Shown: in pieces, positions 18,801 to 28,700 of the stretch
Layout of the letters: the number at the start of each line of letters is the position of its first letter
How positions within the stretch are numbered: position 1 is the stretch's first letter
Source of the DNA: JAGFIY01 sp964499285
Lineage (GTDB): Bacteria; Bacteroidota; Ignavibacteria; Ignavibacteriales; Melioribacteraceae
DNA length: 64,000 bases
Assembly (NCBI GenBank): GCA_964499285.1
Contig: CAZCLA010000004.1
Coordinates: 74,364-138,363, forward strand
Reading direction: 5' to 3'
The notes under the pieces: generated by a model
Told to the model about the DNA's origin: nothing
The model's input: only the letters and a program-made list of their open reading frames with translations
Databases searched by the model: none
Program-made: the position numbers and the translations under genes

Positions 18801-19099
18801 TCAATAATTGTGTGAAACACAGCAGATGCACCAGGATTTCATTGGATGCAGTTATAAAAGGTAGTGTACTTAAAATGACATTGATTGATAACGGAAAAGG
18901 ATTCGATATTTCGGATGTAAAATACGGAAACGGATTGCAGAATATGAAGTCGCGTGCAGCTGCAATAGGCGGAAAACTTAATATAAATTCATCACCGGGG
19001 AAAGGAACTATAATTAGTTTCATTGGTAGGATAGAACCGATTATTATATTCAGCAAGTACTCAAAGAAAATAAGATTTTGGGATAAGCCGAATGAGTAA
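15839..19099 (+). CDS. Reg_prop beta-propeller hybrid sensor histidine kinase (HisKA_3 type)
   Basis: This 1086-aa membrane sensor has an N-terminal signal peptide and about a dozen Reg_prop blades built on motifs such as GYLWFGTYNGLNRYD and NLWIGTYGGGLNKFD. These form two seven-blade periplasmic propellers. A Y_Y_Y domain follows (about residues 740-820), then one transmembrane helix (about 836-858). The cytoplasmic kinase has the phosphoacceptor His877 in LHDNVGAGLTEISIL (NarX/DesK type) and an HATPase with DNGKGF near 1017 and GNGLQNM. It lacks a fused receiver, so it signals to the NarL-type regulator whose gene overlaps it by 8 bases. Sensors of this build often detect polysaccharides or other envelope cues in Bacteroidota. 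The ligand here is unknown. Confidence 0.95.
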   Translation: MRTSLAKIFFLLPVLLTAQLQETQYRFKKITLEDGLSQSSLVDIIQDHKGYLWFGTYNGLNRYDGYTFKIYKNDPTDTTSISDNGITAIFEDRNGYIWIGTSNGFLNRFDRKTETFKRIKIDDPQNPVISRFQPNAMMPVTLSLNKFETVTAIEEDTLGNLWIGTWGNGLVKYDRTTGEIEHFYYSPFNIMGLSSNNISDVLVDSRGTIWVASYGGGISKGIHRTLLISTQQATRTIDSYLFVSTQSERSDKNHLKDPYVITLFEDSLGNIWIGSYDEGAVFITAEDRSKPMDEIRFYDIEVLTKTNYEIEMVMDFFEDSQNNLWIGTFGKGLFKFDRTQTELLNFRHNPLNSKSILSDEIISVYEDHSGILWVGSHLGGGISKLEKNQFLFGFLENEAGNPNSLSDNVIWAICEDTQQNIWFGTYRSGLDKLNPSDKSFRHFTRADNLTDDHIKSLVIDNFNHLWIGTYSGGLNQINLNTFVVQNYPYKPKNKIGTSGVHIEDIFIENDSTLWIAVFDKGIDVVNFDQTGKIDWNEQKFYSHDPLDSTSLASNKIYQIFKDSIGEIYVATMGGGLNRFNRTDESFKRYLNDPTNDNSLSNDNVIIIQEDNRNNLWIGTYGGGLNKFDRKKDSFERFGVKDGLLTEVVYGILEDKTGNLWLSTDDGIFRFDPVKVSFIQYGKKDGVQSAEFSGGAYAKTKNGEMYFGGVNGVNYFYPDSIKRNTYIPPIVISRINVLDQPVKGEREILTLNYDQNYFSIEFASLDYTSPSENRYAYRLDGLEDNWNYVSASNRIAKYTNLLPGEYTFRVRGSNSTGIWNEEGTVLFIEIKPPFWKTWWFILLLIVLVGGSITLFVTIRIRQLLAIEKLKSKIAADLHDNVGAGLTEISILSELTAHEIGNQNENASKRLNNISETSRSLVANMSDIVWMVNPKLDSLHDLIIRLKDSYGEFLSQLGISFRINKFERMDNVKIPMDYRQNLFLIFKECINNCVKHSRCTRISLDAVIKGSVLKMTLIDNGKGFDISDVKYGNGLQNMKSRAAAIGGKLNINSSPGKGTIISFIGRIEPIIIFSKYSKKIRFWDKPNE

Positions 19100-19742
19100 A
19101 GAAATAATTAATGTCGCTATTGTTGAGGATAATAACACAATTCGTGAGGGACTTGCTGCCTTAATACACGGAACCGATGGTTTTGCTGCGGTGGGTGCTT
19201 TTCCCGATTGTGAATCTTTCTTAAGCAAACTTGAAAAGCTTGATGTTGATGTTACTTTGATGGATATCGCGTTGCCCGGAATAAATGGAATTGAAGGTGT
19301 AAAACGTGCAAAAAAAATAAAACCTGCGCTCGATATCTTAATGCTCACAATCTATGAGGACAACAGTGTTGTCTTCGATGCACTTTGTGCCGGTGCTTGC
19401 GGCTATCTTGTAAAAAACACTCCTCCCACTAGACTGCTTGATGCAATACGTGAAGTTAGAAACGGCGGTTCGCCTATGAGTTCACACATTGCCCGTCAAG
19501 TTATAAATGTATTTAGACAAAGAACTAAAGCCGAGGAACCGGAAAGCGAGTTTGAACTTTCGGAACGCGAAAAAGAAGTTCTTTTTCTTTTAGGTGAGGG
19601 GAATAACTATCAAGAAATTGCCGATAATCTTTTTATCAGTGTCGATACTGTCCGTCACCACATTAGAAATATTTATAGAAAACTTCATGTTCATTCTCAA
19701 TCTCAGGCTGTAGCTAAGGCTATTAGAAAAGGACTGATTTAA
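19092..19742 (+). CDS. NarL/LuxR-family response regulator
   Basis: This 216-aa response regulator has a receiver domain with acidic pocket E12-D13, phosphoacceptor Asp58 (TLMDIALPG) and Lys108 (YLVKNTPP). A C-terminal LuxR-type HTH follows (LSEREKEVLFLLGEGNNYQEIADNLF, then VDTVRHHIRNIYRKL). It overlaps the end of the HisKA_3 sensor gene by 8 bases, the standard cognate-pair arrangement. Its targets are unknown. A hairpin follows 65 bases later. Confidence 0.96.
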   Translation: MSKEIINVAIVEDNNTIREGLAALIHGTDGFAAVGAFPDCESFLSKLEKLDVDVTLMDIALPGINGIEGVKRAKKIKPALDILMLTIYEDNSVVFDALCAGACGYLVKNTPPTRLLDAIREVRNGGSPMSSHIARQVINVFRQRTKAEEPESEFELSEREKEVLFLLGEGNNYQEIADNLFISVDTVRHHIRNIYRKLHVHSQSQAVAKAIRKGLI

Positions 19743-19807
19743 AATAGTATATCAGTTTAAGCATAATTATGTCTAAAAAATGAATTTCCCCGCCTTATAA
19801 ATTATAA

Positions 19808-19832
19808 AACCGCATAAATGTGCGGTTGTTTT
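19808..19832 (+). terminator. Probable terminator of the two-component operon
   Basis: A 7-bp stem, AACCGCA at 19808-19814 pairing with TGCGGTT at 19821-19827, with a 6-base loop and a short interrupted T stretch (GTTTT). It is weaker than the other terminators in the window. Confidence 0.55.
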
Positions 19833-19960
19833 CGCCTCCCCAAATATTATTTTGAACCGTAAGTTCTTCAACAAAACCGTATCACTTAATGGGGGGTTTT
19901 TTTTCACCCGAAGAGCTTCGAAAGTGGGTAAACATTATCAGAAATAAACTGGAGGGGCAA

Positions 19961-20218
19961 ATGGATTATCAAGAAAACGAATCGACTAGAAACCCTTTAG
20001 CAGATTTAATAAGTGATGACATATATCAACTTCTTAGCAGTAAAGGTCTGATCAACGAAAAAACTGTACGTGATTATCAGATCAAGAAGAAATTTAAAGC
20101 TCTGAGGGCGACTAAGATGAGTGCTAGCGATTCGATTGATTTATTAAGGGAAGATTATCCTTATCTTCAATTTGATACAATCAGAAAAATTGTTTATCAG
20201 CCGTTAAGTAGAGTCTAA
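19961..20218 (+). CDS. Small hypothetical protein (85 aa)
   Basis: I do not recognise this protein. The frame is open from 19889, but the ATG at 19961 is preferred because GGAGGGG lies 4-10 bases upstream, the best ribosome site nearby, whereas the region before it shows no protein-like composition. The product (MDYQENESTRN... ending YQPLSRV) is charged and helical, with no cysteines, signal or membrane segment. Residues 18-85 (ISDDIYQLLSSKGLINEKTVRDYQIKKKFKALRA) could form a small helical DNA- or protein-binding fold. It stands alone between the two-component operon and the peptide-transporter ATPases. Confidence 0.6.
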   Translation: MDYQENESTRNPLADLISDDIYQLLSSKGLINEKTVRDYQIKKKFKALRATKMSASDSIDLLREDYPYLQFDTIRKIVYQPLSRV

Positions 20219-20250
20219 GTAAAGCTATAGATGCTTAACTTCTGATGAAG

Positions 20251-20319
20251 AATGCCCGGATAGATTGTGAATGAGGTAGTATGGGACCAAATTTCATAGT
20301 TTATCGCTGGGCATTTTTT
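20251..20319 (+). terminator. Possible terminator for the 85-aa protein gene
   Basis: AATGCCC (20251-20257) pairs with GGGCATT (20309-20315), followed by a T run, but the loop is about 51 bases and covers the last codons of the convergent ATPase gene. This is plausible but weak. Confidence 0.35.
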
Positions 20320-21046
20320 CTATTAGGTCAAATTTAGATGCCTTCAGCAATAGATTAAAAATTTTATTCGATTCTAAATCATTCATCGACTCTGTTGATG
20401 AATCAATTGATAATGTACCTTGGTGCATTATCAATATTCTCTTACTCAATTCAATTAATTCTTCTATCAGATGAGAAATAATTATTATGGTCCTTTCTTC
20501 ATCTGCAATTGTTTTTATTACTTTCCTGATGTTTTTATTCGATGCGGGATCCTGTGCGGAAAAAGGTTCATCGAGAATAATGATTTCGGGATCGGCTAAT
20601 AATAATTTTATTAAAGCAATTCTTTGACGTTCGCCGCCGCTTAAAAACAATCCCTTTCGATCTAGTATTCCTTCTGAAAGCTCGAATTTGTTTAGATACT
20701 GCTTAATCCGATCCTCGTTTTTTTCAATATCCCGCAAATTGTTTCGAATTTTTCTGAAAGGATTTATTAGCTCCTCACTGTTTTGAAACAGCATCTGAAC
20801 GAGTCTAGCACTATTTTTTTCTGAATCAAAGAATCTTTCGACTACTCCATCATCCGGCTTAAGTATCCCTAAAATAATTTTTGCGAGTGTTGATTTTCCG
20901 CTGCCTGAAAAACCGGTAATTCCAATTACTTCGTTTTCATAAATATCAAACGAGATGTTATTAAGTATAAACTTATTTCCCGAAAAATTTCTCCCGGCAT
21001 CCGGATAAGTGAAGGAAATGTTATTTAACGAAATATTTTTTTTCAT
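20294..21046 (-). CDS. Peptide ABC transporter ATPase (second, OppF/DppF-like)
   Basis: This 250-aa ATP-binding subunit has Walker A GFSGSGKST, signature FLSGGERQRI, Walker B EIIILDEPFSAQD and the switch His in IIISHLIEELIEL. The frame is open back to 21121, but the ATG at 21046 (MKKNISLNNISFTYPD) starts at the usual domain boundary and lies 4 bases after the stop of the upstream ATPase gene. The C-terminal oligopeptide-binding Cys motif of many OppF proteins is absent, and the protein is shorter than classical OppF (about 330 aa). It presumably pairs with the upstream ATPase to drive the divergently encoded permeases. Confidence 0.9.
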   Translation of the reverse strand: MKKNISLNNISFTYPDAGRNFSGNKFILNNISFDIYENEVIGITGFSGSGKSTLAKIILGILKPDDGVVERFFDSEKNSARLVQMLFQNSEELINPFRKIRNNLRDIEKNEDRIKQYLNKFELSEGILDRKGLFLSGGERQRIALIKLLLADPEIIILDEPFSAQDPASNKNIRKVIKTIADEERTIIIISHLIEELIELSKRILIMHQGTLSIDSSTESMNDLESNKIFNLLLKASKFDLIEKMPSDKL

Positions 21047-21050
21047 GGAC

Positions 21051-21719
21051 TTATAATTGCTTAAGCTTTTTCTCTTCCAGTGTATAAATTGAATCCGAGA
21101 TTGATTTTGCAAAGATTTCATTCTGAGTTACTATTATTGCCGATAAATTCTCTCTCTCTTTATACCGCAATAATATATTCTTAAGTAGATTAGAATTATA
21201 CATATCTAGCGCGGAAGTTGGTTCATCCATTAGCAAAAAGTTAGGCTTACTCGAAATTGCCAATGCAATCGCAAATCTTTGTGCCATTCCGGAACTCAGT
21301 TCCCAAATAAATTTTTCAGATAGAACATTTACGTCGGGCAAGTCAAAATATTTAACTAATTCCGCAAAAGTTTTCTGCACAACATTGTTGTTCTTAATGA
21401 TCTTTTTGATTTCATGTTGGGGATTGAAACTATTTATGCTGTCTTGAAACACAATTTTGATCTTCTTCTTTAAATCGAGGGAAGTATTATTACTCTCGTA
21501 TATGTTTATTCCATCAAATAATACGCGTCCATCTACTTCTATCTGATGCGAAAATTTATTGCTGAAAATCGAGTTTAATAATGTCGTTTTGCCGCAGCCG
21601 TTTTTGCCGAGTATTGAGATAATCTCTCCCGCTTTAACATTGAAAAAAACATTTTCGATTAAAGTCTTACGGAAATTTTTATCATTAATAACAATTGATT
21701 TTATATCGATGGATAGCAT
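21051..21719 (-). CDS. Peptide ABC transporter ATPase (first, OppD/DppD-like)
   Basis: This 222-aa ATPase has Walker A GKNGCGKTT, a Q-loop FQDSINSFNP typical of the peptide/nickel family, signature ELSSGMAQRF (a variant of LSGGM) and Walker B FLLMDEPTSALD. It starts at 21719 and shares the 100-bp divergent spacer with the binding-protein gene. It is much shorter than classical OppD and lacks the C-terminal Fe-S-binding extension. Having both ATPase genes divergent from the permease genes is unusual for Opp/Dpp systems, which normally form one operon. Confidence 0.88.
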   Translation of the reverse strand: MLSIDIKSIVINDKNFRKTLIENVFFNVKAGEIISILGKNGCGKTTLLNSIFSNKFSHQIEVDGRVLFDGINIYESNNTSLDLKKKIKIVFQDSINSFNPQHEIKKIIKNNNVVQKTFAELVKYFDLPDVNVLSEKFIWELSSGMAQRFAIALAISSKPNFLLMDEPTSALDMYNSNLLKNILLRYKERENLSAIIVTQNEIFAKSISDSIYTLEEKKLKQL

Positions 21720-21819
21720 GATTCGTAAAATAAGATTTTTATATGTAAAAAATCCCTTTTTTGCCTATTTTATAAGTGCTTACAAATAGTCATCAATTCA
21801 TAAATAATGGTGAAGAAAA

Positions 21820-23460
21820 TTGAATAAAAAGATATTACTTATTTTGATAACAGTCATCTTAGTTTTATTCTCATCATGTAATTCCGACACTAAAAAAAAT
21901 GGAAGTGATCAAGTCGTTATAGCAATATCAAGTTTTCCACAGTCTTTAAACCCAATGTATATTTTTGACATTAACGAAGGAATCATAACCGAATTATTGT
22001 ACCCGGGAATTTTTCTTTACGATTGGAACAAATCAACCTCCGAACTTGATCCTATTCCTGTTTTGGTAGAAAATTGGGAATGGAACATCGATTCAAATTT
22101 TGTCATGCTGCATTTTTTTGACGATTTAAAATGGACTGATGGGAAGAAAATTTCCGTTCACGATTTTGTATTCAGCTATAAACTTTATTCCGATCCTGCT
22201 GCTCAGAGTAGATATTACGGCAGCTTTCAAGATTTTATTCTTAATGATGATCTCAGTATTAACTTAGAGGAAACATTCACGGTTCTCGATTCGGTAACTT
22301 TGAAGGTTAAATTTGCGGAAGGAAGCATTCCATCGACATTTTCTATTGATTTGCCCGTACTTCCCGAGCATATTTTTGAGAAGTTTTCTATAGAAAGACT
22401 TCCTGAGTTGAAGGAAGAAGTCGGTAAAGTTACTTCAGGTCCGTTTAGATTGAAGGAATGGAAGCAGAATCAATTTATAAGTCTTGTTAAGAATGAAAAT
22501 AGTAAGCTCTTTACTCAAAATAATTTAGACGAAATTATATTTGCACTTGTGAACAATTACACAAGCAGTATTTCAATGCTTAAAACCGGAGAAGTTGATT
22601 TTGTGTGGGATTTAAAGAGCGCTGATGCAATTGAGCTGAGTAATTATGAAAATATTGCAGTTGATGCTGTAAGGGGAAGAGACTATGATTACATCGGATG
22701 GAATAATATCGATCCGGAAAAATTTATTGCCGGAGATATCAGCGCAAATAAACTTTTCGGAAATCGCTCCGTAAGAAGGGCACTTACGATGGCTGTGGAT
22801 AGAGAAGTAATTGTTGATGAGTACCTTAATGGATTTGGTCAAATTTGCAACTCCCCAATTTCCCCTGTTTTTACCAAATATTATCTTGACACCTCCGATT
22901 CGCTTAACTACGATCCTGCACTTGCTAAAGAGATTTTAGCTGCCGAAGGATGGATTAGAGGGAAAGACGGGATTCTTGAGAAAAACGGAATTAGATTTTC
23001 GTTCGTTTTAAATTATCCCTCTGGAAATCCACTGAGAGAATATACTGCTACACTTATAAAAAATAATCTGGCTGCGATAGGAGTTGAGGTTAAATTAGAA
23101 AGCAATGAACCAAATATTTTCTTTGATAGGATGTTTGCGAAAGAATTCGAGGCCTGGCTTGCCGGATGGGTTGTTCAAATTCCCTTAGAACTTGAGCAGT
23201 ATTGGGGTTCAGATCTTGAAAAAAACTTTGCAAATGTAGCAAGTTATCAAAATCCGATTGTTGATGAGCTTATAAAAATAATAAAGAATAAGGATGGATC
23301 GATTGACGAATTGAAATCATTTCAGCTTGAGATGTTGAAAAATCCGCCTTTCACTTTTTTATTTTGGATTGAAAATATTGTTGCATACAATAATCGTGTA
23401 AAAAATGTCGAAATCAATCCTTTAGGTCCAATCCAAAAAGCTTGGCAGTGGGATCTGTAA
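21820..23460 (+). CDS. Peptide ABC transporter substrate-binding lipoprotein
   Basis: This 546-aa extracellular solute-binding protein family 5 member is attached as a lipoprotein: hydrophobic leader and Cys20 in VLFSSC. Family features include SFPQSLNPMYIFD near the N-terminus, VHDFVFSYKLYSDP, the SGPFRLKEW segment, and VRRALTMAVDREVIV. The start is TTG at 21820 with GGTGA about 6 bases upstream, and no in-frame ATG gives the leader. It begins the operon that continues through both permeases into a giant kinase and a sigma54 activator. The ligand is probably a peptide, but nickel or other solutes are possible within this family. Confidence 0.92.
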   Translation: MNKKILLILITVILVLFSSCNSDTKKNGSDQVVIAISSFPQSLNPMYIFDINEGIITELLYPGIFLYDWNKSTSELDPIPVLVENWEWNIDSNFVMLHFFDDLKWTDGKKISVHDFVFSYKLYSDPAAQSRYYGSFQDFILNDDLSINLEETFTVLDSVTLKVKFAEGSIPSTFSIDLPVLPEHIFEKFSIERLPELKEEVGKVTSGPFRLKEWKQNQFISLVKNENSKLFTQNNLDEIIFALVNNYTSSISMLKTGEVDFVWDLKSADAIELSNYENIAVDAVRGRDYDYIGWNNIDPEKFIAGDISANKLFGNRSVRRALTMAVDREVIVDEYLNGFGQICNSPISPVFTKYYLDTSDSLNYDPALAKEILAAEGWIRGKDGILEKNGIRFSFVLNYPSGNPLREYTATLIKNNLAAIGVEVKLESNEPNIFFDRMFAKEFEAWLAGWVVQIPLELEQYWGSDLEKNFANVASYQNPIVDELIKIIKNKDGSIDELKSFQLEMLKNPPFTFLFWIENIVAYNNRVKNVEINPLGPIQKAWQWDL

Positions 23461-23463
23461 TTT

Positions 23464-24465
23464 ATGGCAATGAAAAAGAAACTTTCTTACATTTTCTTGA
23501 AGCGTTTTATATCTTCAATCATTCTTTTGTTTGCGCTTGTATCCCTCGTATTCATATTGGTAAGAATGGCTCCCGGTGAACCGGCATTGAGGTATATTTC
23601 ACCAGAGCTAAGTCAAGACCTGAAGCAAAAGATTATTGAACAATTTGCTCTGGATCAGCCCGTACTAGAACAATACTTTAATTTTTTGGTTAATCTTTTA
23701 AAAGGTGACCTTGGCACTTCTTTTGTTTATAGAGATTCAGTTCTATCAATTATATTATCACATTTTCCGATTACATTTTTTCTTGCTTCATCAGCAATAA
23801 TTCTTCAGTTTATTTTTTCGATTCTCATTACATCCTCAAATTTCAAGAGAGGTAAAAAGAGTTCGATTTTTATTGAAAATTTGATGCTTATAGTTTATTC
23901 GCTTCCATCTTTCGTAATAGCAATATTTCTTGTTGCGTTGTTTTCGGTTTGGTTTGGTATCTTACCTACGAGCGGATTAACCTCTTCTTATTATTCCTCA
24001 CTTGGTGAATTCGGGAAAATTTTTGATTTAGCAAAACATCTTGTGCTTCCGGTTATCACAATTTCTCTTCCCGGAATAGTTGTTTACTCAAAATATTTAA
24101 AAGATGAAGTGGACAATACCACAACAAAAAATTTCATACTGAAATTGCGGTTGGAAGGAAAAAGTCCAAATGCAATTTATTGGAAGAATATACTAAGAAA
24201 TTCCATCGGTCCATTGGTCACAATATCCGGTGTTGAATTTGGTATGCTTTTAGGGGGCTCATTAATCACAGAGGTTGTCTTTTCGCTTCCAGGCTTTGGG
24301 AATCTTTCAGTAAATGCAGTTTTAAACAGAGATTATCCACTTGTTACGGGAACAGTTTTATTTTCGGCATTCTTTGTGATTATATCAAATTTATTGGCTG
24401 ATTTTATACGACTTAAAATAGATAAAACTTATTATAAATCATTTCTTGTGCATGAAAAAGTTTAA
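23464..24465 (+). CDS. Peptide ABC transporter permease, DppB/OppB type
   Basis: This 333-aa inner-membrane permease has the N-terminal region typical of DppB (RMAPGEPALRYISPELSQD), then six hydrophobic helices. The C-terminal region reads GGSLITEVVFSLPGFGNLSVNAVLNRDYPLVTG, where the SLPG...RDYP stretch is diagnostic of this subfamily. The ATG at 23464 lies 3 bases after the binding-protein stop, and a second in-frame ATG at 23470 is possible. The stop overlaps the next permease gene by 14 bases. Confidence 0.95.
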   Translation: MAMKKKLSYIFLKRFISSIILLFALVSLVFILVRMAPGEPALRYISPELSQDLKQKIIEQFALDQPVLEQYFNFLVNLLKGDLGTSFVYRDSVLSIILSHFPITFFLASSAIILQFIFSILITSSNFKRGKKSSIFIENLMLIVYSLPSFVIAIFLVALFSVWFGILPTSGLTSSYYSSLGEFGKIFDLAKHLVLPVITISLPGIVVYSKYLKDEVDNTTTKNFILKLRLEGKSPNAIYWKNILRNSIGPLVTISGVEFGMLLGGSLITEVVFSLPGFGNLSVNAVLNRDYPLVTGTVLFSAFFVIISNLLADFIRLKIDKTYYKSFLVHEKV

Positions 24466-25702
24466 CCTATTTGGCTTCATTTTACTAATAATTACATCCA
24501 TTCTACTACTTAGGATTGAGCGATTAATCGATATTATTGATCTGACAATCAAATTTTTTGAATTGTGCCTAATTAATATTGGGCAGGCACTGGGACAATT
24601 GAACTATGCAACTCTCGAGCTCATTTCAGTTCCTCTAATTTTGTTGGTTAGCTTGTTCTTTATATTTAAGTATAGATCAAAATTAGTGACATTTCGGTTA
24701 AATTTTACAACACTCCTTTCGATAATACTTTTTGCAATGGTGCTTTTTTCGCCGTTATTGATTACTCAAAATCCTGAAAAAATAAATAACCTGAGAGTAG
24801 CGAAATTATTGCCGCCGTTTAGTAAAAAAGTATTGGTTGAGATAAATCAGGTAACAGATAAAAATAGTTTCGAAAAACTGAAAAACAAATTTACATCGGA
24901 TTTTGAAGATGAATATATGTTTCTTGCCGATTCGATTGATCAGAAATCATATATAGCTTATCAAAAAAACAATGTGATTAATTTGGAAAAAACAGCTGCA
25001 CATGATGCGGAGTTAAAAGTAAGTTCGGTGATCTTTCTATTTGGCACGGATGAACTAGGTCGTGATGTCTTTTCGAGATTGATCTACGGACTGCGATTCT
25101 CGATTTTCATTGCTGTTACAAGTATCTTAATTGCTGTTATGTTAGCAGGAACAGTTGGTTTTTTTGCCGGTTTTTATAAGGGATTTATTGGTGAATTCTT
25201 TAACAAAGTAATAGACATTTTTCTTGCATTTCCCATGGTGTTTCTAATCATTATCCTCATTGCTCTTTTTGGAAATTCAATCACCTTATTGATTGTAATT
25301 TTAGGAATTACCGGATGGATGACTTTAGCGAAAATAATACGGAGTGAAACCTCGATCACAAAACAAAAGGATTTCATCACAGCTGATCTATTTCTCGGTT
25401 ATTCTAAATTTCGATTGTTCTTTTTTGAAATGCTGCCTGTAATTTTTCCTCCTGTCGTGGTCAATATAATATTTTTATTTGTCGGCATTATAATCGTGGA
25501 ATCATCACTTTCATTTTTGGGATTAGGTGTTCAGAACGAGTTTGTTACAATCGGAGGAATGATATGTGACGGTCAAAAAGTTATTTCAAATTCCTGGTGG
25601 GTTATAACGTTCCCTTGTGTTGCTCTTGTATTCTTACTTTTAAGTGTAAATTTATTGGGAAGAGATTTAGAGAAAATGATAAATCCCAAGTTGGAAAAAT
25701 GA
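24452..25702 (+). CDS. Peptide ABC transporter permease, DppC/OppC type, with extended N-terminus
   Basis: This 416-aa permease is longer than usual DppC (about 300 aa). The conserved part starts around residue 190 with FLFGTDELGRDVFSRLIYGLRFS, the classic LGTDxxGRDxxSR motif, and ends with SSLSFLGLGVQNEFVTIGGM. The first 190 residues hold two or three membrane segments and a non-cytoplasmic loop rich in Lys, Asp and Glu, an expanded version of the DppC N-terminal loop. The ATG at 24452 overlaps the previous gene by 14 bases, with a TTG at 24446 as the alternative. The stop overlaps the kinase start (ATGA), so the kinase belongs to the transporter operon. Confidence 0.94.
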   Translation: MKKFNLFGFILLIITSILLLRIERLIDIIDLTIKFFELCLINIGQALGQLNYATLELISVPLILLVSLFFIFKYRSKLVTFRLNFTTLLSIILFAMVLFSPLLITQNPEKINNLRVAKLLPPFSKKVLVEINQVTDKNSFEKLKNKFTSDFEDEYMFLADSIDQKSYIAYQKNNVINLEKTAAHDAELKVSSVIFLFGTDELGRDVFSRLIYGLRFSIFIAVTSILIAVMLAGTVGFFAGFYKGFIGEFFNKVIDIFLAFPMVFLIIILIALFGNSITLLIVILGITGWMTLAKIIRSETSITKQKDFITADLFLGYSKFRLFFFEMLPVIFPPVVVNIIFLFVGIIIVESSLSFLGLGVQNEFVTIGGMICDGQKVISNSWWVITFPCVALVFLLLSVNLLGRDLEKMINPKLEK

Positions 25703-28700
25703 TAAACAGACGATATAAAATATTAGAAAGAACCGGAATCGGAAGAAGTGAAATTTACCTCTGCCGGGATAAAGAAAACCAAAACCAGAAATGTGTTCTA
25801 AAGATTTTACCATCTTCTGCGGACATCAAAGAAGCAAATTCCTTTAGAGAAGAGTTCCTCACGTTAAGCCGTTTAAAACATAAGAATATTGTTAAAGTTT
25901 TCAGTTACGATTCTATAATCGAAATTGATAATGTAAAATTGAGCGATTCAATAGGAATCGGGAGCAAATTTTTCGTAATGGAATATCTCGAGGGGAAAAC
26001 TTTAAATCAAATTGAAACCTCGCTTCCGGAAGATACAGTAATTGAAATAATAAAACAGATTGCATTAGTACTAAATTATCTTCACTCATTCAATATAATA
26101 TACCATGATCTGAAACTTGAAAATATTATTCTGATTGATTCTGAAGAGAATTTTGAGATCAAACTAATCGATTTTGGTTTGGTACAAAGTTTTAATGACA
26201 AGGATCCTTCGCTGAGAAAAGGTACAATTGAATATATGGCTCCCGAGCTGCTGGGTACAGAAGATTATGATTATCGTATTGATCTTTACGCATTGGGAGT
26301 AATTATATATTGGTTAATTTATCACAGATTTCCTTTTGAAGGAGATTCACATCTTTCGATACTTAATGCTCATTTAGAAAAAGAACCTGAATTTCCCGAA
26401 ACGGAATTTTCAAGGCAAATAATTGGTATAACCAAAAAACTTCTCTCAAAAAATAAGAATGATAGATACACTTGTGCGATAGATTTACTTGTTGACTTAC
26501 ACATTAATTTCAACCAATTTTTTAACGATTTTTCAATCCCAAAGGTGTTTGTCTCCAACAGTATCGCATATTCGATCGTTCAAGATCAAATGAAACGACA
26601 AAGAGACGAACGCACTCTTGTAATTTCCGGCGGAGAGGGTTCTGGTAAAACCACCTTAGTGGAAGAGGTTTTTTATCACTTTAAAAATGTGATACTAATA
26701 CGTAAAAGTGATTTTAAAAAGAGTAAAAATTTCTGGGAAATCATACTTAGTAAAATCATATATACACAGTTCATTTTTCATAATTTAGAAAGGGGACTTC
26801 TTAAACAAATTATCAATTTTCGGAATAAACCGGCTGCATCGCTCAAAGATGAATTAAAAACAATTTTAAGTAATATCTGCCAGAAAAATAAATTTGTTCT
26901 AATAATTGACGATTTTAATCTTCTTGATCCGACTGTAATAGAATTCTTTCTCGAGATCGCACCAATACTAACTATTAATGAAATAGTTCTAATCCTGACA
27001 GAAAATTCAAATTATCCTTCTAAAACGAGTGCACTGAAGCAAAAGATTGAGAGAGTACTTCAACCTTTTACTCATGATCAAGTAAGTTCTTATATCAATC
27101 GGACTTTTTCGGAAAAATTTGAACGTGATAAATTGATAGACATGGTAGAAAATTATACAGACTGTGTACCGGGAAATATTGATCTGCTTTTAAACAATCT
27201 AATTTTTCTAAAAGCATTTCGATTACAAAAAGAAAAGATAATTATAGATATATCAGATGATTCGAAGATTTTGCTTGATCAACAAATACATGATATTAAT
27301 AAGTTAAAACTTAATAACATTTCAAATGACGCGAAAAAAATTGCACACATAATTTCACTTTTTGAGGTAAATATTTCGGTTAGTGATCTTTCATATCTGA
27401 CTGGAGAAGAAGATGTTGAAATTAAAAAAGTTCTTTATGAACTCGAAAAAAATAATATCATCAGAGTAAACAACCAAAGGGAATTAAGTTTTACTTCAAA
27501 TTCATTAAAAGAATATGTTTTATCGTCATATGAGGATTTAACTCTAATTAAAGAAATTGCTGAAAAATTATTCGACTCTGATTCTCACAACGTTGCAAAT
27601 AACGAAATTTCAAGATTGTTCGAAAAGGTAGGCGATTTTAGCAAAAGTTTTGAAACTCTATATAAAGAGTATAAACTCGCAGAATCACTAAAAACTTATG
27701 GTTACCAGCTTGAGATCTTAGAACATATAATATCGCTTCCACTAGATTCAATGATAATCATTCAGAATAAATTTAATTTGATTGATATCAACATTATACT
27801 GGGCAATTTTAACCGTGCAATTGAATTATTGAGTGAGATAGAGAGCTTCCCGCTAAATGATTCAGAAAAGCAAAGATGCAGTATATACAGAGCACGAGCT
27901 CTGATGGGAACAGCTGATTATAGACAAGCGAAGAATATTTATGCATCTCTCGAAAAAACAGATCAAAATTTAATAAGTGAAAATACAATAAAATATGAAA
28001 TAGCATCGGCAGAACTTTATCTTCACGAGCCTAATTCAGCACAAAAAATATGTAACAAAATTTTGGACTCCCCGCATACAGATTCAAATTTAAAGGCGAA
28101 AACATTCAATCTGTTGGGAATGATTAAATATGAAACCAATGCGTTGGATGAAGCAATAATGTATTTCAAGGAAAGTCTGAATATTTACAACAACGAAAGA
28201 GACAATTTCAACGCAGCTAAAGCTGAAAAAAATGTAGGGAATATATACTATCTCAAGGGAGATAGAACAAAGGCTAAATACCATTGGGACCGAGCTAGAC
28301 AGAAGAACAAGCTTGTAGGAAGTTTGGATGAAGAAGCCTTTATTCTACTAAACTATGGGAACTACTATTTTCATTCTCTCGATTTAGAATCAGCCATTGA
28401 GAATTATTCACAATCATTAACGATCTTATCTAATCTTGGAAGACATTCGGGCAGAGAAATAGTTCTGGCTAATTTGGCTGAGGCTTATCTACTTGCATGT
28501 GAGTACGATAAATCACTAAAAATATTAAATGAAGCCGAACAGATGCTAAGTGGACCTGGATCAGATATTTCGGAATTGAGAAGAGTTTATTTTTTGTATG
28601 GACTAGTACACTACAATCTGTCATCAGAAAGAATGTTAAAAAATGCGATTAAGTTTCTTGAGAATCAAACGAACTCAGGTTCAGACGATATTGATTTATT

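Noticed and set aside
25597..25698. N-terminal extension of the kinase gene into the permease gene
   Set aside because: The extension is inside the permease coding region, while the ATGA overlap start at 25699 gives the kinase domain boundary.
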